This document shows positions 45,002 through 53,040 of a stretch of 64,000 nucleotides of DNA, one piece after another (the stretch's first letter is position 1; each line of letters begins with the position of its first letter). The notes under the pieces were generated by a model. The model was not told where the DNA came from, made no database searches, and saw only the letters and a list, made by a program, of their open reading frames with translations. The translations under genes and the position numbers were made by a program. The stretch is from an uncultured Sutterella sp. (lineage in GTDB: Bacteria > Pseudomonadota > Gammaproteobacteria > Burkholderiales > Burkholderiaceae_F): the NCBI GenBank assembly GCA_905213905.1, contig CAJMKD010000002.1:186001-250000 (forward strand), written 5' to 3'.

Positions 45002-46510
45002 TTACTTCTTTTCGCTCAGGATGTGCATCACAGCCATGCGGCCGGAATTGATGGCGAATGAAGAAGCGGTGCCTTCGCCGACCTTGAGGTCGTACGAGTC
45101 GCCGTACATGCCGCCGGCGTCATGGCCGATCGCGTAGAGGCCCGGAATGACATGGCCTTCCTTCGTGAGGACCTGCAGGTCGGCATTGACTTTCACGCCG
45201 TTAAGCGAGGTGAGCGTGTTGAGCTTGCCGCGGACAACATAGAAGGGGCCCGTGGCGACTTCACGCAGGTAGTACGGATCCTTCCCGAACTGCTCGTCCT
45301 TGCCTTCACGGGCATACTTCGTGATGGCATCGCAAGAGGCTTTCAGAATGGCAGGATCCATGCCGGCCTTCTTGGCGACTTCCTCAATCGTGTTGCCGAT
45401 GAAGACGTTGCCCTTCTTTTCATTGGCGGCAAGCAGCGCGTCGAGCTGCGTGGCGTTCTGGCCGCGCAGGATGAAGTTGCCGCACGGATTGAGATAGCCC
45501 TTGCCCTTCGTTTCGATTTCCTTCTTGGTGTTTTCATCGAAGACGATGTAGGTCCATTCGCCCGAGCGGGCAATGGCGTTGGAAGCCGTCGGCCAGTCGA
45601 TCGTCAGCTCTTCGTTGAAGAAGCGGTTGCCGGTGCCGTCGACATAGAGCAGGCCCTGACGGAAGAGCGCGCGGACTTCCTTGTTGGCGCCGTTGCAGAT
45701 CGCTTCGCCTTCTGCGGGCATGAAGGCGCCGTTGATCATCATCGGGCCAATGTTGTCGCCCACGGCGCCCACTTCAAAGGCCATGCGGATGCCGTCGCCC
45801 GTGCGGCCCGGGGTGCCCACAGGAATCATGTCGATGCCGGTCATTTCCTTGACCATCTCGACGTTGTAGTTGTAGCCGCCCGTGGCAAGGATGACGTTCT
45901 TGGCGTTGATCGTCACTTTTTCGCCCGTCTTGGCGTCCTTGGCGACGACGCCCGTGATGCGGCCGTCCTTTTCAATGAGCTTTTCGCCCGGGGTGTTGAG
46001 CAGCAGCGTGCCGCCCTTTTCCTTAAAGATCTTCACCATGGTCTTCGGCAGCGAACCGGCTTCCGGATAGAGATGCCAAGTGTGTTCGCTCTTGTCGCGC
46101 CAGGCGGTCTTCAGTTCCTTCCAGTGAACGCCATGATCCCAAACCCACTGAATCGTGTCGCCCGAGAGCTCGATGAACTTCTTCATGAGCGGGGCGTTGA
46201 TGCGCCAGTGGTGGTAATTGGCCATCGCATTGAAGGCGTCGGTCGTGGTCCACTTCATGCCGGCCTTTTTCGTCATGAAGCTTTGCACGGCGAAGCTGCC
46301 TTCCATGAAGAGGCCTGCGCCGCCCGGATAAGCGTTCTTTTCAATCATGACGGTCTTGAGGCCGCCCTCGACAGCAGAAACGGCTGCCACCGTGCCGCCT
46401 GCACCGGCGCCCACGATGACGAGGTCGGCATCATATGTCTTGTCGGCCCAGGCCGGCAGTGCAAATGCAGCGGCGGTGAGCACGGCGGCCATCTTGATCT
46501 TGAAGGACAT
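45002..46510 (-). CDS. Secreted FAD-dependent reductase of the fumarate-reductase flavoprotein family, substrate unknown
   Basis: A 502-residue flavoprotein with a Sec signal peptide (cleavage after ALPAWA, residue 22), so it acts in the periplasm. The Rossmann motif VIVGAGAGGTVAA (31-43) binds FAD; VILATGGYNYN and GLYAIGHDAGGMYGD are later FAD contacts. It resembles the flavin domain of flavocytochrome c fumarate reductase but has no heme or FMN-binding domain. By alignment from memory, the catalytic arginine (TTRDKA) is replaced by LTIDWP near 302-307, the HHTMGG substrate loop by TLTSLNG near 432-438, and the second substrate arginine (GANRLGG) by GDSYDLK near 470-476. It therefore should not reduce fumarate. 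Electron donor and substrate are unknown. Confidence 0.88.
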   Translation of the reverse strand: MSFKIKMAAVLTAAAFALPAWADKTYDADLVIVGAGAGGTVAAVSAVEGGLKTVMIEKNAYPGGAGLFMEGSFAVQSFMTKKAGMKWTTTDAFNAMANYHHWRINAPLMKKFIELSGDTIQWVWDHGVHWKELKTAWRDKSEHTWHLYPEAGSLPKTMVKIFKEKGGTLLLNTPGEKLIEKDGRITGVVAKDAKTGEKVTINAKNVILATGGYNYNVEMVKEMTGIDMIPVGTPGRTGDGIRMAFEVGAVGDNIGPMMINGAFMPAEGEAICNGANKEVRALFRQGLLYVDGTGNRFFNEELTIDWPTASNAIARSGEWTYIVFDENTKKEIETKGKGYLNPCGNFILRGQNATQLDALLAANEKKGNVFIGNTIEEVAKKAGMDPAILKASCDAITKYAREGKDEQFGKDPYYLREVATGPFYVVRGKLNTLTSLNGVKVNADLQVLTKEGHVIPGLYAIGHDAGGMYGDSYDLKVGEGTASSFAINSGRMAVMHILSEKK

Positions 46511-46611
46511 GAGCTTTTCTCCTTTTGGGTTGGCGCTTCGCGGGAACTTGACTGCTATCCAATCGAAGCGCGGTTTTCAAAGGGCGGAATCGTCGTTTAC
46601 GAGAATTGTTC

Positions 46612-46652
46612 AAACGGATTCGACGGGGTTTATTCTCTTGTCGGATCCGTTT
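46612..46652 (-). promoter_or_regulatory. Inverted repeat upstream of the FAD reductase
   Basis: AAACGGATTCGAC (46612-46624) and GTCGGATCCGTTT (46640-46652) match as an inverted repeat at 12 of 13 positions, about 100 bases before the reductase start codon. It may be an operator or a leader hairpin. Confidence 0.4.
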
Positions 46653-46720
46653 GTCGAAAAGGCTCATTTGAACCCGCAAGCAGCTGGCGGTTTTCCGAAT
46701 GCCCTCACAAGCTTCTTTAA

Positions 46721-46808
46721 TGACATGGACCACCCACCTACCCAGTGCTTCACAACGTAGCGCTGCGCGACAATGGGTGTATGTAAAACCCGTTGGAGGT
46801 CCATGTCA
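46721..46808 (+). promoter_or_regulatory. Inverted repeat that can hide the transposase ribosome-binding site
   Basis: TGACATGGACC (46721-46731) is the exact reverse complement of GGTCCATGTCA (46798-46808). The 3' arm covers part of the GGAGG site and the first base of the ATG of the transposase. In transcripts entering from outside, this stem would block translation, as known for IS10 and IS50. It may also mark the left end of the element. Confidence 0.5.
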
Positions 46809-48013
46809 TGTCAAAGAAGAATACACGCAAAGCGCTGGATACGTCGCTTTCGTACGCCGTCATCGGCCTCGATCTTGCTAAGGCAGACTGCGCCGTCGCA
46901 GCGGTGCCTTGCTCCGATGACGAGCTGGGGCTGATCGACCGCATGGATTACGAGTCGCTGTTTGAACAAGCAGAAAAGCTTGAGCCGACGCTCTTTGCGA
47001 TGGAGCCTTGCTGCGGCTACAGTCAGATTTCCCTGCGCCTGCAGAATATGGGGCACGAGGTCAAGGTCATTTCCGGACACGCGGTCAAGAACTGGATTGC
47101 AACGCACAAGTCAAATCAGAAAACCGACCTCAACGATGCAACGGCTTTGGCGAAGCTTGCTCTGCACGATCATGATCTCCAGCCGATTCGCGTCAAGAAC
47201 GTTGAGGAGTGCCGGATCGCCAGTGTCCAGGCGATCCGAATCCAACTGCGGACACAGGCTACCAAATCCTTGGTCTGCTTCAAAAGTCTTTGCCAATGCT
47301 GGGGCATTGTGATACCTAGAGGCTGGTTGAGCACAAAGAAGATGACCGACGCAGTTGAGGCTGTTGAAAAGCTGTTTGGCGCGGAGGTGGCATTGAGCTT
47401 AAGGATCCTTATGGATGCCTATAAATTCTCAATGAAGCAGATCAATGAACTCGACAAGCTGCTGGATGATCTTGTTGAGCGCAACAAACAAGCCAAAACA
47501 ATAAAAGAGGTTCTGGGCATCGGAACGCAAACTGCAGCACGCCTTGCGGTCACTACTGGCGACATTAAACGGTTCCCGACGCCAAGGAGCTAAGTGGCCT
47601 ATTTTGGCTTGGCTCCTCGAAACATCATTACCGGGCATTCTGGAACGCCAAGCCCCAGCAAGCGCGGCGCTCTGAAGCCAGTGAGCAGCAGAGGCCAGGG
47701 AAAAATTTCCCGCCACGGCGACAGAGTAGCCCGATCTTTCATCATCCAATGCGCAGCTGTGATCTACATGATGGACTGCAAGGGCATGCTGCCGGAATGT
47801 CAGTTGCGGCGGTGGCTTCACGAACAAATCAAGCGTGGAAAGCCGTACGGCAAAATCATCGTTTCACTTGCAGCCAAGCTGCTGCGGATTGTTTGGGCTT
47901 TGCTCACCTACGGGGAAAAATTCGACATTCACAAAGCGGGCGTACCACGCTCGGTGCTTGCGGCTATGGAAAAGCCCCTTAAGCACGACGCTGCGGCTGA
48001 ATCTGCCGCGTAG
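46808..48013 (+). pseudogene. IS110-family transposase interrupted by one in-frame stop
   Basis: The frame starts at ATG 46808 (MSKKNTRKALDTSLSYAV) with GGAGG upstream, and encodes the N-terminal RuvC-like DEDD domain (VIGLDLAKADCAVAA, then KTDLNDATALAKLAL). It continues to the C-terminal Transposase_20 domain. A TAA at 47591-47593 falls right after RFPTPRS, exactly where IS110 proteins continue into the (L)VAYFGLAP motif; the same frame then reads on as VAYFGLAPRNIITGHSG to 48013. One base change would restore about 401 codons. GTG after the stop could restart translation, but a split enzyme is unlikely to be active. Confidence 0.85.
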
Positions 48014-48658
48014 AGGAAGATGACCTCCAGGCTTAATCGACACGAATGAGAACCCTTTGAAAAGGCTTATCCCACAGCCATTTGCCTCTAATTGCAGTAA
48101 TTTGCATTCTCTTTTATTTGGCACGGATAAGACTTCTGAAGTTCATTCTGGCCAGAATGCGCAGACACCGCATTCATGAAACAGGTCTAAGAAACGATAA
48201 TGACCCCACGGTACTGCTAAAGCCACATCTAACCGCAAGGAACACTACAAGTAGTGTCTCTCAATGAGTACCTGAGGTCTTTACAAATCTGGAAGTTAAA
48301 AAGGAATGACAGAGCCGTTCAAGTAGCGACTGCCTGACGGTTGGATAAGGAGTAGAGATTCGCTACTACTCACCAAGCAAGATGTATTCGCCGCCTGGTT
48401 GGGAAGGGCTCTGCCCCTCGCGCTTCGCGCTTCACCCCGCGTTCGCCGCCACGTGGCTCGGGAGGATGGCAGGCGCTTTGCGCCAGCGCATCCTCCACCG
48501 CCAAGGCTATGAGCATGCTCTCCGTTGTCAAGCGCTGCGCGCTGGACAACGGCTCTCATGCTCAAGGCCTCACAGTACAAAGAAAAGGACCTCGCTCGTT
48601 GAGATGAACTTGCTTAAGCTTGTTCGTACAAATAACCCTTAACAACAAGGAGGCCCCT
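48014..48658. other. Non-coding, hairpin-rich spacer between the two transposases
   Basis: 645 bases with no credible gene. Stems visible: ACACTA/TAGTGT near 48244-48260; GGAGGATG/CATCCTCC (48461-48468 with 48489-48496); and a nested pair GAGCATG/CATGCTC with CCGTTGTC/GACAACGG (48511-48563). The segment 48395-48563 is GC-rich with many GCGCTTCGCGC-like steps. It could be the non-coding end of an IS110 element, which in this family encodes a guide RNA, or unrelated repeat DNA. Confidence 0.45.
48607..48617 (+). repeat. Candidate subterminal inverted repeat, left end of the IS1111-type element
   Basis: AACTTGCTTAA here matches the reverse complement of 50236-50246 (AACTTGCTTGA) at 10 of 11 positions. 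Subterminal repeats of about this size are typical of the IS1111 group. It lies 42 bases before the transposase ATG. Confidence 0.35.
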
Positions 48659-49693
48659 ATGGCACAAGCATACACGCCCTGCGTAGATTCCGCCGAGACC
48701 ATCGTCGCAGTTGATATCGCAAAGTCCGTATTCCAACTGTACGAAGTCGATCTGCAAACTGGCGAGGTCTTTGAAACCACCCTCAAGCGCAAGGATTTCA
48801 ATGATTACTTCCGAAACAAGGCATTATCGATCGTCGTCATGGAAGCCTGTAGTACAGCGAAATTTTGGGCGCGCAAGATTAAGGAACTCAAACATCAGGT
48901 TTTCCTTCTGCCTCCGAAACATGTGAAGCCTTTTGTCCAAGGCTGCAAAAGCGATCGGGCTGATGCTCAAGGCATTTATCGAGCCTTTTTCCACGTTCGC
49001 CCAATAGTGCGTCCCAATACGATCGAGCTGCAAACTCTCCAATCCATCATTGGCCTTCGACGGCAAAGCCGGGAAGAGATGACGTGCAAGATGAACTGTA
49101 TTCGCTCGCATCTAGCTGAATTTGGATTTGACATGCCCAAATCGACAGATGCCTTCTTCAAGGAAGCTTCGGCACGTATTGGGGAGCTTGAGGAAGAGGT
49201 TCACGATGCATTCCTTATCGCTGAGCTGAGAAAGCGCTTCAATGAAGTAGACAAGCTACGCACAGACCTTATCGCCTTCGATAAGGAATTGAAGCGAAGA
49301 GCCGAGGGCGACAAGCGCGGTCAACACTTCTTGACGATGCCAGGCGTTGGACCGCTTATCGCCTGCGTGATGATGATTATCTTGGCTGATCCTTCCGTAT
49401 TCGAGAACGGACGACAGGTAGGCGCCTTTCTAGGTTTAGTTCCCGGACATACTGGATCCGGCGGAAAGATCATCAACGGACGCATTACCAAGCGCGGCAA
49501 TTCGTATTTCCGCAGCTTGCTTGTCCAAGGAGCTTTGTCTGCTTGCAGACGTCGAAACAAGGAACCATGGGTTGAGAAACTGATTCAACGTATGCCGAGA
49601 AAGAAAGCGGCAGTTGCTCTTGCGAATCGGATGGTTCGACAAATGTATGCGATGGCAGTTAAGGATGAAGATTACACAGTACGTATGATTTGA
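48659..49693 (+). CDS. IS110 family (IS1111 group) transposase
   Basis: A 344-residue serine-containing DEDD recombinase. The N-terminal RuvC-like domain shows IVAVDIAKSVFQLYEVD (first Asp near residue 20), VVMEACSTAKFWAR (Glu) and KSDRADAQGIYRAF (paired Asp). The C-terminal Transposase_20 domain has TMPGVGPLIACVMM and GAFLGLVPGHTGSGGKIINGRITKRGNSYFRSLLVQGA, with the conserved serine. The GRxxGAFLGLVP and GGK...RITKRG pattern points to the IS1111 subgroup. GGAGG precedes the ATG by six bases. The frame is intact, so this copy may be active. In this family target choice is set by a guide RNA from the non-coding end. Confidence 0.93.
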   Translation: MAQAYTPCVDSAETIVAVDIAKSVFQLYEVDLQTGEVFETTLKRKDFNDYFRNKALSIVVMEACSTAKFWARKIKELKHQVFLLPPKHVKPFVQGCKSDRADAQGIYRAFFHVRPIVRPNTIELQTLQSIIGLRRQSREEMTCKMNCIRSHLAEFGFDMPKSTDAFFKEASARIGELEEEVHDAFLIAELRKRFNEVDKLRTDLIAFDKELKRRAEGDKRGQHFLTMPGVGPLIACVMMIILADPSVFENGRQVGAFLGLVPGHTGSGGKIINGRITKRGNSYFRSLLVQGALSACRRRNKEPWVEKLIQRMPRKKAAVALANRMVRQMYAMAVKDEDYTVRMI

Positions 49694-50235
49694 CGTAAAT
49701 CCATTTAACCTATTGATTTATAGAAAATTTATCCTATAAAACTTGATTCTTTTCTTAGGCGCTGAGGCACCCAATTTTGATGCATTTACAGGTTTCGCCG
49801 ACTCTTTTCAAAGGCTGGCACTAATCTAAGTCCTCGAGATTTTTGAGAAATAAAGCAGTTAAGAGTTCGGCTTCCCATCATGACCACTAGGTCCGGTCTG
49901 CTCGCGGAGCATCACTCCCCCAGCAGTCCGGGTAGCCTGGACAAGTAGGTCGAATAAGAAGCTGCCGCCTCCCAAGAGGGGAATGCATTAAGTGATTGGT
50001 CAACGAAGGTGCTTGAAAATAATGGAGGGATGAAGCCGCTACGTTGCGTGAAGCGTTGGGATACGTGACTAATCTGACGGCGGTTACTGAGATAAGAGAC
50101 TACAACCCAAACTCTATACCGTTGCAATGTCTTTCAATTTATGTACGCTCTGCTGGATCGATGAGATCTAGGGGATTGGTTGCGTACTATCAGAAAACAG
50201 AAAATATCAGGTTCCCGGGACAAGAGCTGACACGT

Positions 50236-50246
50236 TCAAGCAAGTT
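50236..50246 (-). repeat. Candidate subterminal inverted repeat, right end of the IS1111-type element
   Basis: Reverse-complement partner of 48607-48617 (10 of 11 bases). If correct, the element is about 1.65 kb with some 540 bases of non-coding right end. Confidence 0.35.
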
Positions 50247-50623
50247 GAACAGAAAACCTGATTAGATGTCTTGGGAAAGGCTGCAGCATAGGTAATCCTA
50301 AGCACAGCCTATTCCGTCTTTCCGAAGGACTGTTTGGCGTACAGTTTCGTTTGGCCTGATCCTCAAGGTCGAATAAGAATTTGCCTATTGATTAATGTCA
50401 AGAGGCATCGTCCCGGGAACTTGACCCGTGGGGTCATAAGGATTAGTGGAGCGGCCCTCTCGTTCAGTCGACGGCATGCCTGGAAATGAAACCTCCGCTT
50501 GGGAGTTCGCTATGTGGTGCATCTGACAATATTTTTCGGCCGATAGATGGTCGCTAGGCGGAATGCGGTCGACGCTTCGCGCCGCGCGCATCCGCCAAGC
50601 TCAAGTTTATCGGCGGCTGCTCC

Positions 50624-50695
50624 GTCAAGTGCTTCGCGGCATAAAGCCGCCTGCCGCCTTTAGGCGTCAGGCTATTTATACGCGAAGCACTTGAC
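50624..50695. repeat. Large hairpin with a 15-bp perfect stem
   Basis: GTCAAGTGCTTCGCG (50624-50638) and CGCGAAGCACTTGAC (50681-50695) are exact reverse complements. Inside, 50649-50672 forms a second stem (GCCTGCCGCC with GGCGTCAGGC). The 72-base unit lies 130 bases before the regulator gene. It is too long and regular for a normal terminator and has no T run. Confidence 0.6.
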
Positions 50696-50825
50696 CTCGT
50701 GTTGCCTGAGGTTGCCTGAGACAGCCTCAGTACCGGAATCAAAAACAGCGCTAGACCCTTGACAGCGGGTGGGTGGTCCAGAGATAAGTGGCAGGAAACG
50801 TGAAAAGAAAAGGAGAACAAAGCGC

Positions 50826-51689
50826 ATGAATACCATCCGCGCCGACCATGCGTTTCTCGAGGCGCTCCACTGTCAGCGTCTTTTCCCTGACGACGCAGTG
50901 ATTCCCCTTGTCTGCTGGCTGACGCCTCGCGTGCCTGAGGCGATTGAGTCGCTCATTCGGCAAGTCGGTCACGTGAAGCGTCTGCGCGCGGGCGAGTATG
51001 TTTTCGGCCCGAAAGACCGCTACGATGCGATCGTCCTCATGACGGCGGGCCTCGGCGGGCGCGCTTTCGGCAGCGAATACACGCAGTCCAACAACGCCAT
51101 TGCGCTGTCCGTGCCGGGAAGAATCATCGGCGGCAACCACTGTTTCTTTTCTGGGCGTCCGGGTGTCGGCCGCTACCAGTTTCTGACGGAAGGCGAGGCG
51201 ATTTACGCGCCCCGCATGCGGATACTTGAAGCGATTCGCCGCGATGCAGATCTGTTTGAGCGATTCGCGGCATACCTTGACGAGCTCTTTCAGGCAGATC
51301 GCCTAGGGTTCGGCGCGATTGCGCTTCTGCCCGTCAAAAGCCGCCTTCTGCTTTGGCTTCTGGCTTGGGGCATGACTTTCGGCGATCTGCAGAAGAACAA
51401 CGGAGAAACTCGACTCGTTTTCGAGCCGATGCTCTCCGTGGGGCTCCTCTCGCGTGTTGTAAGCGCCAATCCGAGTCAGGTGAAGCGCGACCTTCTCTCG
51501 CTCAGAAAAACGGATGTGCTGCGCCGCGACGGTCCCCGTGCATCAGTGGCGCCTGAAGCGCTTGATGCAGTCTGGGCGTGGCTGCGCAATTCCGAGGAAC
51601 TGGCCGCAGTCTATCGGCGGCCAGTGGACTGGCGGGGCTTCGTGACGCGCTATCCGCGCGGACGGGTTCCAATGCTCGGTGCACGATGA
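50826..51689 (+). CDS. Crp/Fnr-family transcriptional regulator
   Basis: A 287-residue protein with an N-terminal cyclic-nucleotide-binding-like beta barrel (about residues 25-130: VKRLRAGEYVFGPKDRYDAIVLMTAGLGG), a long helix, and a C-terminal winged helix-turn-helix (SVGLLSRVVSANPSQVKRDLLSLRKTDVLRRDG). The cysteine pattern of Fnr is lacking, so an Fe-S oxygen sensor is unlikely. The ligand is unknown. The ATG at 50826 follows AAAGGAG. Such regulators are often coded beside secreted flavin reductases in Sutterellaceae (recalled); here the reductase at 45002 lies across the IS island in divergent orientation. Confidence 0.8.
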   Translation: MNTIRADHAFLEALHCQRLFPDDAVIPLVCWLTPRVPEAIESLIRQVGHVKRLRAGEYVFGPKDRYDAIVLMTAGLGGRAFGSEYTQSNNAIALSVPGRIIGGNHCFFSGRPGVGRYQFLTEGEAIYAPRMRILEAIRRDADLFERFAAYLDELFQADRLGFGAIALLPVKSRLLLWLLAWGMTFGDLQKNNGETRLVFEPMLSVGLLSRVVSANPSQVKRDLLSLRKTDVLRRDGPRASVAPEALDAVWAWLRNSEELAAVYRRPVDWRGFVTRYPRGRVPMLGAR

Positions 51690-51753
51690 AAGGCGAAAAG
51701 AGGCTAGCGGTGCTTTTGAGCAAGAGGTTAGATATCTAACATTCAATTGAAGA

Positions 51754-52995
51754 CTAAGAAGCGGAACTTTGCATCTGAGTCTTCGTAACCTCTCGCTGTT
51801 CGCTGATCAACTCACGGATGAGCTTGTCCCAAGCACCCCAAACGGCATCAGCGGAAAAAGCCTTCATGTCCTGTCGTCCTTGCGCACCAAGCTGTCGGCG
51901 CAAGTCTTCGCTCATCATCAGTTTGGCGAGGCCTTCTGCAAAAGCTTCCGGTGTTGGATCGGTCAAAAAGCCATTTGAACCGTCTTTAATCAAAGAATTA
52001 ACGCCGCTGCAGTCTTTGCAGCCAACTGCCGGCAATCCCATGGAAAACGCTTCTGCAAGAGCAAGTGGGAAACCTTCATAAAGTGACGGAAAAGCAAAAA
52101 TAGACGCATTTTGCAATACACCAGCTATATTGTTTGTAGTGCCTCGGAAGAACATTCGATCGCTGAGCCCTTTCTCATGAATCAAATGCTCGATCTTGTA
52201 CCAAAAAGTTTCATCGATTCTTTCGCCGTACCACTCACAAATCCAGTCGGGAAAATGGTCTTTTAATAGAGCGAAGGCTTCAAGGAGCAAATGTGGTCTC
52301 TTTGGGCTATCAATACGTGCTACCGTAATAATTCGCTTTATCGAAAGATTTGCTGATTCATTGTATTTTGGCGCGATATTCGGGATCGCTACAATTCTCG
52401 TATTGGGTAACCAAGCTTTAGTTTCAGCTATGTACTCAGGCAGAAGAACCTGAAGAGCATCAGTACTTTCGAGTGCTTTTCGATATGTGTGGAAGGTGCT
52501 TGCGTTGAAATAGCAAATAGGATTGCTATGAAACATGGTAACAAGCGGTGTCTTGATGTTTAGACAATTCCGTAAAATCCAAGTGCTCTCTGCCTGATAT
52601 GAGATGAAAATATCTGTTTTGGGCAATTCAGCAATTGCTTCGGCGATACATTTTGCACGCCACTTGGGGTTAAGAAGATCACGGAGAAGTTTCCGTTTTA
52701 ATTTGCTCAAACGGAGGCATCTCAAATTACGCCAGGGGTTTTTATATAGGAACGGCAAAGGCGGTTTTTGGAACGAGTTGATGCATCGGACATTTTTGTC
52801 AACATGGAACCCTGGTGCTCCCTGATTGGGATCGCAGAAAAGTGCGGTGACTTCGTAGCCGCGCTTGACGAGCGCATTTGCCATGTCGCAAAAAACTTTC
52901 TCAGTTCCTCCTTTGGCGTTGACGACTCGCCAAACGTTAACGAGAACGACGTGCGGCTTTTTGGCACCGCTGAAGGACAAGGACTTTTCATCCAT
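51754..52995 (-). CDS. Glycosyltransferase family 4 protein
   Basis: A 413-residue GT-B enzyme, probably acting in LPS or capsule sugar assembly at the inner membrane. The N-terminal Rossmann half starts HVVLVNVWRVVNAKGGTEKVFCDMANALVKRGYEVTALF, and the C-terminal half has the nucleotide-sugar motifs IITVARIDSPKRPHLLLEAF and FPSLYEGFPLALAEAFSMGLPAVG, with the conserved ExxxxxxxE pair. The donor and acceptor are unknown. The start is uncertain: ATG 52995 is taken; 53031 is possible but starts right after the T run of the preceding terminator. No ribosome-binding site is clear for either. Confidence 0.88.
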   Translation of the reverse strand: MDEKSLSFSGAKKPHVVLVNVWRVVNAKGGTEKVFCDMANALVKRGYEVTALFCDPNQGAPGFHVDKNVRCINSFQKPPLPFLYKNPWRNLRCLRLSKLKRKLLRDLLNPKWRAKCIAEAIAELPKTDIFISYQAESTWILRNCLNIKTPLVTMFHSNPICYFNASTFHTYRKALESTDALQVLLPEYIAETKAWLPNTRIVAIPNIAPKYNESANLSIKRIITVARIDSPKRPHLLLEAFALLKDHFPDWICEWYGERIDETFWYKIEHLIHEKGLSDRMFFRGTTNNIAGVLQNASIFAFPSLYEGFPLALAEAFSMGLPAVGCKDCSGVNSLIKDGSNGFLTDPTPEAFAEGLAKLMMSEDLRRQLGAQGRQDMKAFSADAVWGAWDKLIRELISEQREVTKTQMQSSAS

Positions 52996-53040
52996 GATTG
53001 ATGTGATCGGCGATGTATGCTGCTTCAGCATGATTGAAAA

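Larger units (their letters stand above)
46721..50780. mobile_element. Insertion-sequence island (two IS110-family elements plus structured non-coding DNA)
   Basis: This 4-kb block holds a broken IS110-type transposase and an intact IS1111-type transposase, with long non-coding stretches between and after them. A 13-bp sequence occurs at both edges in opposite orientation (46726-46738 and 50768-50780). Exact element ends cannot be set from sequence alone. Confidence 0.5.
49694..50825. other. Long non-coding region downstream of the IS1111-type transposase
   Basis: 1.1 kb with no credible gene. The first 550 bases may be the long right end of the IS1111-type element, where seeker RNAs are encoded in that group; a GGTCCGGTCTGCTCGCGGAGC...CAGCAG region (49890-49930) can fold. 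A 14-bp direct repeat AGGTCGAATAAGAA lies at 49947-49960 and 50366-50379. An 11-bp inverted repeat GTTCCCGGGAC/GTCCCGGGAAC lies at 50211-50221 and 50410-50420. The last part carries the promoter and ribosome-binding site of the regulator gene. Confidence 0.45.

Noticed and set aside
45122..46720. A 532-codon open frame opposite the FAD reductase
   Set aside because: Antisense shadow; the reductase on the other strand has a signal peptide, FAD motifs and a terminator.
50211..50420. 11-bp inverted repeat GTTCCCGGGAC as an element end
   Set aside because: Its core CCCGGG is itself a palindrome, so part of the match is trivial; noted only in the region description.
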